Source of the DNA: an uncultured Rhodospira sp. | GTDB taxonomy: Bacteria; Pseudomonadota; Alphaproteobacteria; Rhodospirillales; Rhodospirillaceae | Assembly: GCF_937138205.1 (NCBI RefSeq) | Contig: NZ_CAKZOT010000002.1 | Span: 1 to 49,156 of the forward strand | Length of the DNA stretch: 49,156 bases | Direction of reading: 5' to 3' | In this document: positions 1-9,961 of the stretch, piece by piece | Position numbering within the stretch: the first letter of the stretch is position 1 | Layout of the letters: each line of letters begins with the position of its first letter | Notes under the pieces: generated by a model | Told to the model about the DNA's origin: nothing | Seen by the model: only the letters and a program-made list of their open reading frames with translations | Database searches by the model: none | Translations under genes and position numbers: made by a program

Positions 1-812
1 GCGACTTCGCCAACGGCGCCCAGGTCATCATCGACCAGTTCATCTGCGCGGCCGAGTACAAGTGGCTGCGCATGTCGGGGCTGGTGATGCTGCTGCCGCA
101 CGGCTACGAGGGGCAGGGGCCGGAGCATTCCTCGGCCCGGCTGGAGCGGTACCTTCAGCTTTGCGCCGAGGACAACCTGCAGGTCTGCAACCTGACGACG
201 CCGGCGAACTATTTCCACGCCCTGCGACGCCAGATCCGGCGCAACTTCCGTAAGCCGCTGATCCTCATGTCGCCCAAGTCGCTGCTGCGCCACAAGCTGT
301 GCGTCAGCTCCCTGTGGGAGTTGGGCGACCAGGGCCGGTTCTACCGCGTCCTGCCGGAAGCCGACGAGCTGGTACCCGACGCGGACGTGCGCCGCGTCGT
401 GCTGTGCAGCGGCAAGGTGTACTACGATCTGCTGCAGACGCGGCGTGACGAGGGCATCCGCGACGTGGCGCTGGTGCGGGTCGAGCAGCTGTACCCCTGG
501 CCCAAGGACAGTGTGCAGGCGCAACTCACCCGCTATCCGAACGCCGACGTGATCTGGTGCCAGGAGGAACCGGCCAACATGGGGGCCTGGATGTTCGTCG
601 ATCGGCGCCTGCAATACGCGCTGGAGGAAGCCCACCACAAGGCGCGCCAAGCCTATTTCGTCGGCCGCAAGGCGTCCGCCTCCACGGCCGCCGGCGTGGC
701 CAGCGTCCACAAGCACGAACAGGAAACCCTGGTCGAACAGGCCCTGACCTGGCCACGGGATGCCCTGCCGCGCCCGTTCCAGCGGGCAACCGGCCTGGCC
801 GGGGTGAAATGA
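1..812 (+). CDS. sucA: 2-oxoglutarate dehydrogenase E1 component, C-terminal part (5' end outside window)
   Basis: This is the thiamine-diphosphate E1 subunit of the TCA-cycle 2-oxoglutarate dehydrogenase complex, which decarboxylates 2-oxoglutarate and passes the succinyl group to the E2 lipoyl arm. The reading frame is already open at base 3 (DFANGAQVIIDQF) and continues to a TGA at 810-812. Visible family signatures are WLRMSGLVMLLPHGYEGQG followed by PEHSSARLERYLQL, RKPLILMSPKSLLRH, and the C-terminal VEQLYPWP and WCQEEPANMGAW segments. About 270 residues are present of a protein usually near 930-980, so the ThDP-binding part lies upstream of the window. sucB follows in the same direction after 200 bases, as expected for a suc operon. 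The internal ATG at 72 is not the gene start. Confidence 0.97.
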   Translation, partial: DFANGAQVIIDQFICAAEYKWLRMSGLVMLLPHGYEGQGPEHSSARLERYLQLCAEDNLQVCNLTTPANYFHALRRQIRRNFRKPLILMSPKSLLRHKLCVSSLWELGDQGRFYRVLPEADELVPDADVRRVVLCSGKVYYDLLQTRRDEGIRDVALVRVEQLYPWPKDSVQAQLTRYPNADVIWCQEEPANMGAWMFVDRRLQYALEEAHHKARQAYFVGRKASASTAAGVASVHKHEQETLVEQALTWPRDALPRPFQRATGLAGVK

Positions 813-1012
813 GGGTGGCGATCGCCGTGCAGTTCGTTTCGCGCCGGCCCCGAGCCCAGGAACCGGCCTCCCCCGACACCGGTTTCTCTCCCGAGGCGGT
901 CCGGCTTCGGGCAAGACGATCCTTTGGTTTTGGCGCCGCGCCGACTACGCTGGCCTGATCGCGCCGGGACTGCCCTGGATCCAGATCATATGAAAGGATG
1001 AAAGGACCACCG

Positions 1013-2323
1013 ATGGCCACCGACATCACCGTGCCCGCCCTGGGTGAATCCGTCAGCGAGGCCACCGTCGCCCGCTGGCTGAAGAAGGCGGGCGACGCGG
1101 TCGCCGCCGACGAACCGCTGGTCGAACTGGAAACCGACAAGGTGACGGTCGAGGTCAACGCACCCGCCGCCGGCGCGCTGTCGGAGATCGTCGCCGACGA
1201 GGGCGCGGAGGTGGCCGTCGGCGCGCTGCTGGGCCGCATTAAGGAAGGCGCGTCGGGAGCCGAAGCGAAACCGGCCAAGGCCGAAGCGCAAAAGGAGTCG
1301 GAGGCGGAACCCAAACCGGAACCCGAACCCAAAAAGGACGAACAGCCCGAGGCCAAGCCCGAACCCAAGCCCGAACCCGAATCCGCGCCCGCGCCGACCG
1401 AGGGCCGCACGGCCAATCTCGACCATCCGCTGTCGCCCGCCGTGCGCAAGCTGGTCGAGGAGCGCAGCCTCGACCCGAGCAAGATTCCCGCCTCCGGCAA
1501 GGACGGCCGCCTGACCAAGGAGGATGTCCTCGCCTTCCTGGAACAGGCCAAGCCCACGGCCAAGGGGCCGGCCGCACCCGCCACCCCAGCAGCGTCCCGG
1601 GAACCCTCCCGGTCCGACGACCCGCGCGAGGAACGCGTGCCCATGAGCCGCCTGCGCCGGCGTATCGCCGAGCGCCTGAAGGAGGCCCAGAACACCGCCG
1701 CCATGCTGACCACTTTCAACGAGGTGGACATGACCGGCATTCTCGACGTGCGCGCCCGGCACAAGGATGCGTTCGAGAAGAAGCACGGCGTGCGCCTGGG
1801 CTTCATGTCGTTCTTCATCAAGGCCGCCGTCGTGGCCCTGCGCGAGTTCCCGGCCGTCAATGCCGAGATCGACGGCACCGATGTCGTCTACAAGAACTAC
1901 TACGACATCGGCGTCGCGGTCGGCGGTCCTCAGGGGCTGGTCGTGCCCGTGGTGCGGGAGTGCGATACGAAGAGCTTTGCCCAGATCGAGGCCGACATCG
2001 CCGCCTATGGCAAGAAGGCGCGCGACGGCGCCCTGAAGATGGAGGAGATGACGGGGGGGACCTTCACCATCTCCAACGGCGGGGTGTACGGTTCGCTGAT
2101 GTCGACGCCGATCCTCAACCCGCCGCAGTCGGCCATCCTCGGGATGCACAAGACCCAGCAGCGGCCGATGGTCATGCCTGACGGCTCCATCCAGGCGCGG
2201 CCGATGATGTATCTGGCGCTCAGCTACGACCACCGCATCATCGACGGCAAGGAAGCGGTGAGCAGTCTGGTGCGGATGAAGGAATGCCTGGAGGATCCGC
2301 AGCGGATCCTGCTGGATATGTGA
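1013..2323 (+). CDS. sucB: Dihydrolipoyllysine-residue succinyltransferase (2-oxoglutarate dehydrogenase E2)
   Basis: E2 core of 2-oxoglutarate dehydrogenase: it accepts succinyl from E1 on a lipoyl-lysine and transfers it to CoA. The 436-residue protein shows, in order, one lipoyl domain (residues about 3-76, lipoyl lysine in ETDKVTVEV), a long Lys/Glu/Pro linker rich in KPEPEP units, a peripheral-subunit-binding domain ([11 protein letters not shown], then [12 protein letters not shown]) and the catalytic acyltransferase domain ending in [13 protein letters not shown], whose His and Asp form the active site. The ATG at 1013 is chosen because AAAGGA sits six bases upstream and the protein then begins [13 protein letters not shown], as in relatives. 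An in-frame ATG at 998 would add only five residues. Together with sucA and lpd it supplies all three parts of the complex. Confidence 0.96.
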   Translation: MATDITVPALGESVSEATVARWLKKAGDAVAADEPLVELETDKVTVEVNAPAAGALSEIVADEGAEVAVGALLGRIKEGASGAEAKPAKAEAQKESEAEPKPEPEPKKDEQPEAKPEPKPEPESAPAPTEGRTANLDHPLSPAVRKLVEERSLDPSKIPASGKDGRLTKEDVLAFLEQAKPTAKGPAAPATPAASREPSRSDDPREERVPMSRLRRRIAERLKEAQNTAAMLTTFNEVDMTGILDVRARHKDAFEKKHGVRLGFMSFFIKAAVVALREFPAVNAEIDGTDVVYKNYYDIGVAVGGPQGLVVPVVRECDTKSFAQIEADIAAYGKKARDGALKMEEMTGGTFTISNGGVYGSLMSTPILNPPQSAILGMHKTQQRPMVMPDGSIQARPMMYLALSYDHRIIDGKEAVSSLVRMKECLEDPQRILLDM

Positions 2324-2337
2324 CCTGGTCCCGGTGC

Positions 2338-2366
2338 GGGGCGTCCGAGCGTCGGACGCCCCGTTT
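2338..2366 (+). terminator. Strong hairpin between sucB and lpd (terminator or attenuator)
   Basis: A perfect 11-base-pair inverted repeat (2338-2348 pairing with 2352-2362, loop GCG) starts 15 bases after the sucB stop and is followed by GTTT. The stem is very GC-rich. It could terminate most sucAB transcripts, or act as a processing and stability hairpin that lets lpd be expressed at a different level. The short T-run makes efficient intrinsic termination uncertain. Confidence 0.6.
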
Positions 2367-2470
2367 CCATTCGGGGACCGGGATCGTGACTGAGAGTATG
2401 CGAGACGGTTCCGCGAAATAGACCGGAGCCGCCGGGGGACAAGAAGACCGAAAGGGAAGGACCGAATCCG

Positions 2471-3883
2471 ATGAGCGAGAATCCGTATGATCTGGTGGTG
2501 ATCGGCGGCGGCCCGGGGGGGTACGTCTGCGCCATCCGCGCCGCCCAGCTTGGCATGAAGGTGGCCTGCGTCGACATGCGCAAGTCCCTGGGCGGCACCT
2601 GCCTGAACGTGGGCTGCATCCCGTCAAAGGCACTGCTGCACAGTTCGCATCTGTTCGCCCAGGCCAAGCACGAAGCGGCCGAGCACGGCATCAAGATCAG
2701 CGGCACCGTGCGTCCCGACCTGCCGACCATGATGGCCCGCAAGGACGCGGTGGTGAAGGCCAACACGGACGGCATCGCCTATCTGTTCAAGAAGCACCGC
2801 ATCGACTGGATCAGCGGCATGGGCCGCGTCGACCATCCGGGCGAGGTCGGCGTCGCGCTGCATGATGGCGGCGACATGACGCTGATCACCGACACGATCG
2901 TGCTGGCCACGGGCGCGGAGGTGGCGCCGTTGCCGGGGGTTTCCATCGACGGACGCATGATCGTGGACTCCACGGGCGCGCTGGCGCTGCCCAAGGTGCC
3001 GAAGCGCCTGACGGTGATCGGGGCCGGCGTCATCGGCCTGGAACTGGGCTCGGTGTGGAGCCGGCTGGGCTCGCAGGTCACGGTGATCGAGTACCTGGAT
3101 CACGTGCTGCCGTACATGGACGGCGAGGTGCGCAAGCAGGCGCAGCGCATCCTCAAGAAACAGGGCCTGGAGTTCCGCCTGTGCACCAAGGTCACGGCGG
3201 CCAAGAAGACCACCAAGGGGGTCACCCTGACGGTCGAGCCGGCGACCGGTGGCGATTCCGACTCCGTGGTGTCGGACGTGGTGCTGGTGGCCATCGGCCG
3301 CGTGCCGCACAGCCTGGGCCTGGGGCTCGACAAGAACGGCATCGAACGCACCGAGCGCGGCTTCATCAAGGTCAATGAGCGCTACGAGACCACCGCGAAA
3401 GGCGTCTACGCCATCGGCGACGTCATCGGCGGCCAGATGCTGGCCCACAAGGCGGAGGAAGAGGGCGTCGCGGTGGCCGAGATCCTGGCCGGTCAGGCAG
3501 GCCACGTGAACTACGACGCCATTCCGTCGGTGGTCTACACGTGGCCGGAGATCGCCGCCGTCGGCAAGACCGAGGAACAACTGAAGACCGCCGGCACCGA
3601 CTACAAGGTCGGGACCTTCCCGTTCACTGCCAACGGCCGCGCCCGCGCCCAGGGCGACACCGACGGGTTCGTGAAGATCCTGGCCGACGGCCGCACCGAC
3701 AAGGTGCTGGGCTGCCACATCGTCGGCCCGTCCGCCGGCGACCTGATCCAGGAGGTCGTGGTCGGCATGGAGTTCGGCGCGTCGGCCGAGGATATCTTCC
3801 GCTCCAGCCACGCCCACCCGCAGATGGGCGAGGCGATCAAGGAAGCGGCCCTCGCCGTGCACGGCCGGCCGCTGCATATGTAG
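2471..3883 (+). CDS. lpd: Dihydrolipoyl dehydrogenase (E3)
   Basis: Flavoprotein that reoxidises dihydrolipoamide of the 2-oxo acid dehydrogenase complexes, reducing NAD+. The 470-residue protein has an N-terminal FAD-binding fold (VVIGGGPGGYVCAIRAAQ), the redox-active disulfide in GGTCLNVGCIPSK (Cys44 and Cys49), a second NAD-binding Rossmann motif (VIGAGVIGLELGSVWSRLG), the second FAD contact (GVYAIGDVIGG) and the C-terminal dimer-interface dyad in HAHPQMGE. Length is typical for the family. An AAGGGAAGGA stretch lies just upstream of the ATG. It is separated from sucB by 147 bases containing a hairpin, so it may also be transcribed independently to serve pyruvate dehydrogenase, which is inference. 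It converges on the cytochrome oxidase cluster. Confidence 0.97.
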   Translation: MSENPYDLVVIGGGPGGYVCAIRAAQLGMKVACVDMRKSLGGTCLNVGCIPSKALLHSSHLFAQAKHEAAEHGIKISGTVRPDLPTMMARKDAVVKANTDGIAYLFKKHRIDWISGMGRVDHPGEVGVALHDGGDMTLITDTIVLATGAEVAPLPGVSIDGRMIVDSTGALALPKVPKRLTVIGAGVIGLELGSVWSRLGSQVTVIEYLDHVLPYMDGEVRKQAQRILKKQGLEFRLCTKVTAAKKTTKGVTLTVEPATGGDSDSVVSDVVLVAIGRVPHSLGLGLDKNGIERTERGFIKVNERYETTAKGVYAIGDVIGGQMLAHKAEEEGVAVAEILAGQAGHVNYDAIPSVVYTWPEIAAVGKTEEQLKTAGTDYKVGTFPFTANGRARAQGDTDGFVKILADGRTDKVLGCHIVGPSAGDLIQEVVVGMEFGASAEDIFRSSHAHPQMGEAIKEAALAVHGRPLHM

Positions 3884-3968
3884 GGGGCTTCGTCGGGCGG
3901 GTTCGCGCCACCGGCGCAACTCGCCACGCGCGGCGGCGGCGTGGAGGCGCCTATCCCAAGCGGTTCCG

Positions 3969-4772
3969 TCACAGGGCGATGTAGACGTAGAACCAGCCGA
4001 ACAGGAACAGCCAGACCACGTCCACGAAGTGCCAGTACCACTCGGCGGTTTGCAGGCCCAGGTGCTTTTCTTCCGTGAAGTGGCCGGCCCGCGCGCGCAG
4101 CAGGCACACCGTCAGGAACACCACGCCGACGAAGACGTGGAACCCGTGGAAGCCGGTGGCCATGAAGAACACCGAAGGATAGATGCCGTCAGTGAACGCG
4201 AACGCGGCGTGGCCGTACTCGATCACCTGCAGCACCAGGAAGATGGCGCCCAACCCCGCCGCGCCGCCGATGCCGAGCATCAGCCGCCGGCGGTCGCCCG
4301 TCTCCAGGCCGCCCCGGCCCCACATCAGCACGAACCCAGACGCGACCAGGATGATCGTGTTGATCAGCGGCAGGCCCCAGGGGCTGAAGGTCTTGATGTC
4401 GCCGGGCGGCCAGCTTTCGACGATCGGGCTGAACAGAAAGGCGTTGTGGAAATAGGCCCAGAAGAAGGCGGCGAAGAACATCACCTCCGAGGCGATGAAC
4501 AGGCCCATGCCGACGCGCAGGCCGATCTGGACGCGCCGCGTGTGGTGCGTGCCGGCGCGTGATTCCCGCACTACGTCGCGCCACCAAAGCGCCATGGTCA
4601 GCAGCACCACGCCAAGCCCGCTCAGCAGGATCCAGGGCGCACCGCCGTGCATGTACTCGACCCCACCGTAAGCCAGGACCAAAGCACCGACGGCGCCCAA
4701 CGCCGGCCAGGGGCTGGGATCGACGAGGTGGAACGGATGGGCGCGGGCCTCTCCGGTGTCCATCGAACTCAT
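3969..4772 (-). CDS. ctaE: Cytochrome c oxidase subunit III (aa3 type)
   Basis: Core membrane subunit III of aa3-type cytochrome c oxidase. It has no redox centre but stabilises subunit I and its proton uptake. The 267-residue protein has seven apparent hydrophobic spans and family motifs: HPFHLVDPSPWP at the start, GLRVGMGLFIASEVMFF, FFWAYFH, WPPGDI, GFHGFHVFVG and a C-terminal AEWYWHFVDVVWLFLF segment. AGGGAGGA lies about seven bases before the ATG. It is the last gene of the leftward ctaC-ctaD-ctaG-ctaE operon, 42 bases after ctaG, and is convergent with lpd. The order with ctaG directly before ctaE is the common alphaproteobacterial one. Confidence 0.97.
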   Translation of the reverse strand: MSSMDTGEARAHPFHLVDPSPWPALGAVGALVLAYGGVEYMHGGAPWILLSGLGVVLLTMALWWRDVVRESRAGTHHTRRVQIGLRVGMGLFIASEVMFFAAFFWAYFHNAFLFSPIVESWPPGDIKTFSPWGLPLINTIILVASGFVLMWGRGGLETGDRRRLMLGIGGAAGLGAIFLVLQVIEYGHAAFAFTDGIYPSVFFMATGFHGFHVFVGVVFLTVCLLRARAGHFTEEKHLGLQTAEWYWHFVDVVWLFLFGWFYVYIAL

Positions 4773-4814
4773 GCGAAGGTCCTCCCTAGCCCGAGGCCAG
4801 TCCTCGCGGCCGCC

Positions 4815-5384
4815 TCAGCTTTCCATGTCGAAGAACGTATAGGACAGCGTCATGGTGCGGATGTCGCCAGCGTGCTCGTCGTCCAGGATGGCCGGATCGA
4901 TATAGAACAGAACCGGCATGTCCACCGCCTGCCCCGGCTCCAGGCGTTGTTCGGTGAAACAGAAGCAGTCGACCTTGGTGAAGTAGCGGGCGGCCTTGGT
5001 CGGGGTGACGTTGAAACTGGCGGTGCCGACGACGGGCCGGTCGGAGGTGTTGACGGCCCGAAAGCTGGACAGCGCCTCGGCGCCGATGGGCACCGTGACC
5101 GCGCGGTCATTGGGCCGAAAGCGCCACGGCAGGGCGGGATCCACGTTGGCGTCGAAGCGCACGGTCATGTCCACGCCCACGCCCCCCGGGAACACTTGTG
5201 TCCCGGCCGAGGCGACGCCCGGCGTGCCGCCGTAGCCGGTCACCTGGCAGAACACGCGGTAGAGCGGCACGGCGGCGAAGGCCAAGCCGACCATGCCCAC
5301 GGCGACGGCGCCGAACATCAGGGCGATGCGGCCGTTGGCGCGGCGCCGGTCCGGGGCGGTGGGGGCGGTCTCGTGCGGAGCCAT
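4815..5384 (-). CDS. ctaG: Cytochrome c oxidase assembly protein CtaG (Cox11 family, CuB insertion)
   Basis: Membrane-anchored periplasmic copper chaperone that delivers copper to the CuB site of subunit I. The 189-residue protein has a short cytoplasmic N-terminus, one membrane span (IALMFGAVAVGMVGLAFAAV) followed by PLYRVFCQVTGYGG, and a periplasmic immunoglobulin-like domain with the copper motif DCFCFTEQRLEPGQ, all diagnostic of Cox11/CtaG. A GGAGG sits seven bases before the ATG. It lies between ctaD and ctaE in the oxidase operon. This Cox11-type CtaG is unrelated to the Bacillus protein of the same name. Confidence 0.96.
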   Translation of the reverse strand: MAPHETAPTAPDRRRANGRIALMFGAVAVGMVGLAFAAVPLYRVFCQVTGYGGTPGVASAGTQVFPGGVGVDMTVRFDANVDPALPWRFRPNDRAVTVPIGAEALSSFRAVNTSDRPVVGTASFNVTPTKAARYFTKVDCFCFTEQRLEPGQAVDMPVLFYIDPAILDDEHAGDIRTMTLSYTFFDMES

Positions 5385-5403
5385 GGCGGCACCTCCGTTG
5401 CGG

Positions 5404-7074
<1,671 letters not shown>

Positions 7075-7983
7075 TTATCGCAGCGGATTGGAGGCATCGG
7101 GCCGTGTTTCGGCCACGGTGACGGACGGAGCGGCCGGGTCGTCGGGCAGGGTCGGCGCGAACGCCGCGCGCGTCTCCTCGACCCAGCGCTCGAAGTCCTC
7201 GGGCGACACCGCCCGCACCTCGATGGGCATGAAGCCATGATTGACGCCGCACAACTCGTAACACTGTCCGTAGTAGACGCCGGGTTCCTTCGTGCGGAAC
7301 CAGGTCTCGCTGATGCGCCCGGGGACCGTGTCGGTCTTGATGCCCAGGGACGGCACGCCCCAACTGTGGATGACGTCGGTGGAGGTCAGCAGCAGCCGCA
7401 CCGTGGCCCCCGCCGGCACGACCATGGGCTGGTCGACGGCCAGCAGGCGCGGCTCGTTGGGCGCCAACTCGCCCTCCCACTTCATGAACGAATCGAAGCC
7501 GAAGCCGCCATGGTCCGGATACTCATAGGACCAGTACCACTGGTGGCCGATCACCTTGACCGTCATGTCGGCCTCGGTGGTTTGGTCCATGAAATACAGC
7601 AGGCGCAGGGACGGCCCGACCACCGTCAGCAGGATGGCGATGGGCACCAGCGTCCAGCCGATCTCAAGCACCGTGTTGTGCCCGCGCTTGGAGGCCTCGG
7701 GATGGCGTCGGTGGTGAAAGCGCCACATCACAAACACGATCAGGGCCGTCACCAGAATGACGATCACCACCATCAGCACGTTGAGGTACAGCGTCAGCGC
7801 GTCGATGCGCTCCATGGTCGGCGTCGCCGCCGCCTGACTCCAGATCTGCCACGGCGTGGGCTGGGCGGCGAGCGCCTCGGACGGAGCAAGGGCGGCCCAC
7901 GCGGCAAACAGGGCAACGGCGATGACTGTGCCACCCGGCCCCGCGAGGGCGCACACTGACCGGACAAGGTATCGGGACGTCAT
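7075..7983 (-). CDS. ctaC: Cytochrome c oxidase subunit II (CuA)
   Basis: Subunit II receives electrons from cytochrome c at its binuclear CuA centre. From the chosen ATG at 7983 the protein has 302 residues: an N-terminal signal/anchor to about residue 40 ending in LAA, two membrane spans (about 65-87 and 108-127) and a periplasmic cupredoxin domain. CuA ligands are all present: His206 (DVIHSWGVPS) and CYELCGVNHGFM with Cys241, Glu243, Cys245, His249 and Met252. The frame stays open upstream to 8151, but 7983 is preferred because GGGGAG precedes it and the protein then begins with a normal signal sequence. It is the first gene of the leftward oxidase operon. Confidence 0.96.
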   Translation of the reverse strand: MTSRYLVRSVCALAGPGGTVIAVALFAAWAALAPSEALAAQPTPWQIWSQAAATPTMERIDALTLYLNVLMVVIVILVTALIVFVMWRFHHRRHPEASKRGHNTVLEIGWTLVPIAILLTVVGPSLRLLYFMDQTTEADMTVKVIGHQWYWSYEYPDHGGFGFDSFMKWEGELAPNEPRLLAVDQPMVVPAGATVRLLLTSTDVIHSWGVPSLGIKTDTVPGRISETWFRTKEPGVYYGQCYELCGVNHGFMPIEVRAVSPEDFERWVEETRAAFAPTLPDDPAAPSVTVAETRPDASNPLR

Positions 7984-8395
7984 GGCGCTCCCCAACGGCC
8001 GAAGAACCTCGAGAGGGTGGCCCGATCGACCGGCCGGCCGGACCATTTCGAGGCCATGATGACCAATTCCATAAAATCCGACAACCCCCATCGGCAATTT
8101 TTGGTCCGGGGGCGCGGCATTTAAAACGCGTTCACCAAAGTCTTTAACCACTTTTCACCGCGTTTTTCGCGTTTGAAGCGTCGCCTCGGACGTCGCGTGC
8201 CATGTGCGGCTGGCGAAATCGTTCTTATATAACAAAGCATTAAAATACCCCTCCCCGTTCGGGTAGGCAGACAATGCTTTTTCCACCTCTTTCGCACAGG
8301 GCTTGTCTCGCGTCTCACGTCGAGTATCCTGCTCGGAAACCCGGTGCGTGGCGGCTCGTGTGTCCTTCGGCGCGCCAGACGAAGAGGGAGACACC
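7984..8395. other. 412-base divergent control region of the oxidase arms
   Basis: Non-coding stretch between ctaC and the 33-residue peptide gene, transcribed in opposite directions. Its middle (about 8120-8270) is clearly AT-richer than the surroundings, with TTATATAACAAAGC and ATTAAAATACC runs that look like promoter DNA, and it contains a dyad (listed separately). It presumably holds promoters for both arms. I could not assign specific -35/-10 boxes with confidence. Confidence 0.5.
8123..8166. promoter_or_regulatory. Dyad and TTCACC direct repeats upstream of ctaC
   Basis: AAAACGCG (8123-8130) and its complement CGCGTTTT (8159-8166) flank two copies of TTCACC (8131 and 8154), separated by an AAAG/CTTT-containing centre. 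The arrangement sits about 140-185 bases upstream of ctaC and may be an operator or a promoter-proximal structure. No known regulator consensus was recognised, so this is a structural observation only. Confidence 0.3.
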
Positions 8396-8497
8396 ATGAA
8401 ACCGCTCACCAACCGGACCCTGGCCTGGCTGCTGGCCGCCGTCGGCCTGCTGCTCTACCTGTCGATGGTGGGCAAGATCATCGTGGCGGGGTTCTGA
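8396..8497 (+). CDS. 33-residue single-span membrane peptide at head of heme-synthesis arm
   Basis: A tiny ORF starting ATG at 8396 with AGGGAG five bases upstream. It encodes a short polar N-terminus (MKPLTNRT), one hydrophobic span (LAWLLAAVGLLLYLSMVGKI) and a four-residue tail. It ends nine bases before the next gene and so is probably co-transcribed and coupled. Short single-span proteins are common in alphaproteobacterial cox clusters (CoxF-like or small accessory subunits), and the position fits such a role. The sequence is too short for me to assign a family. The same frame is open further upstream, but only this ATG has a ribosome-binding site and a membrane-protein start. Confidence 0.6.
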   Translation: MKPLTNRTLAWLLAAVGLLLYLSMVGKIIVAGF

Positions 8498-8505
8498 GCC
8501 CCGCC

Positions 8506-8937
8506 ATGGACACCGCCGCCGTCCTGCCGCACGTCAACGCGTCGCTGAACGCCCTGTCCACGATCCTGCTGGTGGTCGGGTACGGGTTCATCCGCGCCGG
8601 CCGCTGGAAAGCGCACCGCGCCGTCATGATCGGCGCCCTGGCGGTTTCGGCCGCGTTCCTGGTCAGTTACCTGATCTACCACGCCACGGCGCCGATGCTG
8701 ACCTTTCCCGGGCAGGGTCTGATCCGGCCCGTCTATTACACGATCCTGTTCGTGCATGTCGTGCTGGCGGCCGGGATCCTGCCGCTGGTGCTGCTCACCG
8801 TGTGGCGGGCCTTGCGCGGCCGCTTCGACCGCCACAAAGCCGTCGCCCGCTGGACCCTGCCCCTGTGGCTGTGCGTGACCGTGAGCGGGGTGGTGGTCTA
8901 CCTGATGCTGTATCAGCTCTACGGGTCGGCTGCCTGA
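8506..8937 (+). CDS. DUF420 membrane protein, CtaM-like oxidase assembly factor
   Basis: A 143-residue integral membrane protein with about four hydrophobic spans. Conserved features of the DUF420 family are visible: an N-terminal PHVNASLNALSTILL, the GWRAHR-like GRWKAHRAVMIGA, FLVSYLIYHAT, RPVYYTILFVHVVLA and RFDRHKAVARWTLPLWL, with several conserved His residues in the spans. DUF420 includes Bacillus YozB/CtaM, a factor needed for assembly of heme-copper oxidases. Its location nine bases after a small membrane peptide and just before ctaB and ctaA supports an oxidase maturation role. That role in this organism is inferred from family and context. Confidence 0.82.
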   Translation: MDTAAVLPHVNASLNALSTILLVVGYGFIRAGRWKAHRAVMIGALAVSAAFLVSYLIYHATAPMLTFPGQGLIRPVYYTILFVHVVLAAGILPLVLLTVWRALRGRFDRHKAVARWTLPLWLCVTVSGVVVYLMLYQLYGSAA

Positions 8938-9084
8938 CCAGCCGAAACGCGTCCCGACTCGGTTTCTCGGCAACACACCCAATCCCGCCAGAATTTCAGG
9001 GTTAAATAGCCTACTCTTTTGGGTGAGTATAGGGAGCCGGCCGCCGGCCGATCCTGGCCGTGCCACGCCCGAGGAGGCCCGACC

Positions 9085-9957
9085 ATGACCCTGGCCCACT
9101 ACATGGAGCTGTGCAAGTTCCGCATCGGCACCATCATCGCGCTGACCGCCATCATCGGCTATATGGCCGTCGCCGAGACCGTGGACCCGGTGACCGTCGT
9201 TCTGCTGGCGTTGGCCATGGTGCTGGGCTCGGCCAGTTCGTCGGTGTTCAACCATCTGTACGACCGCGATATCGACCGCCTGATGAAGCGCACGGCCCGC
9301 CGGCCGCTGGTCTCGGCCGGAGCGGCTGACCAGCGCCGGGCGCTGTTGTTCGCGGTGGCGCTGATGGTGGCCGGGGTCGGGCTGGCGGCGCTGGCGCTCA
9401 ACTGGGTGGTGGCCGCGCACCTTTTCCTGGGCGGGTTCACTTACGCCGTCGTCTACACCGTCTGGCTGAAGCGCCGCACCTGGTGGAACATCGTGGTTGG
9501 CGGCGCGGCCGGCTCGTTCGCCGTGTTGGCGGGTGCCGCGGCGGTGGACCCCACCCTGTGGCTGCTGCCGCTGCTGATGGCCGTCACCCTGTTCCTGTGG
9601 ACGCCGTCCCACTTCTGGGCGCTGGCCCTGCTGCTCCGCGACGACTACCGCGCCGCGGGCGTGCCCATGCTGCCGGCGGTGGCCGGGCCGCGCCGCAGCG
9701 CCGAGGCCATCGTCATCAACACGGTGCTGCTGGTCGCCTCGGCCGCCCTGCCCTGGCTGCTGGGCCAATTGGGCCTGCTGTACGGCTTGGTCAGCCTGGG
9801 CGCCGGCGCATTGTTCCTGTCCGAGACCGTGCGCCTGATGCGCGCCCCGGAAGACCGGACCCAGGCGCGACGGGTCTTTTTCGGCTCCATGGTGTATCTG
9901 ATGGGGGTCTTCCTGGCCGTGCTGCTGGACCGCCACCTGCCGATGCTGTGGACCTGA
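9085..9957 (+). CDS. ctaB: Protoheme IX farnesyltransferase (heme O synthase)
   Basis: Polytopic UbiA-family prenyltransferase that converts heme B to heme O by adding a farnesyl group, the first step to heme A. The 290-residue protein has the Asp-rich active-site motif NHLYDRDIDRLMKRTARRPL and the second motif region around YTVWLKRRTWWNIVVGG, with about eight to nine hydrophobic spans. The ATG at 9085 is preceded by GAGGAGG eight bases upstream. The open frame extends back to 9019, but the extra residues are not membrane-like. It lies four bases before ctaA, with which it forms a functional pair, and runs divergently from the oxidase subunit operon. Confidence 0.96.
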   Translation: MTLAHYMELCKFRIGTIIALTAIIGYMAVAETVDPVTVVLLALAMVLGSASSSVFNHLYDRDIDRLMKRTARRPLVSAGAADQRRALLFAVALMVAGVGLAALALNWVVAAHLFLGGFTYAVVYTVWLKRRTWWNIVVGGAAGSFAVLAGAAAVDPTLWLLPLLMAVTLFLWTPSHFWALALLLRDDYRAAGVPMLPAVAGPRRSAEAIVINTVLLVASAALPWLLGQLGLLYGLVSLGAGALFLSETVRLMRAPEDRTQARRVFFGSMVYLMGVFLAVLLDRHLPMLWT

Positions 9958-9961
9958 GGCG

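Noticed and set aside
526-1878. Minus-strand open frame across the sucA end and sucB
   Set aside because: Ser/Gly/Ala low-complexity translation with no domain, opposed by the real sucB.
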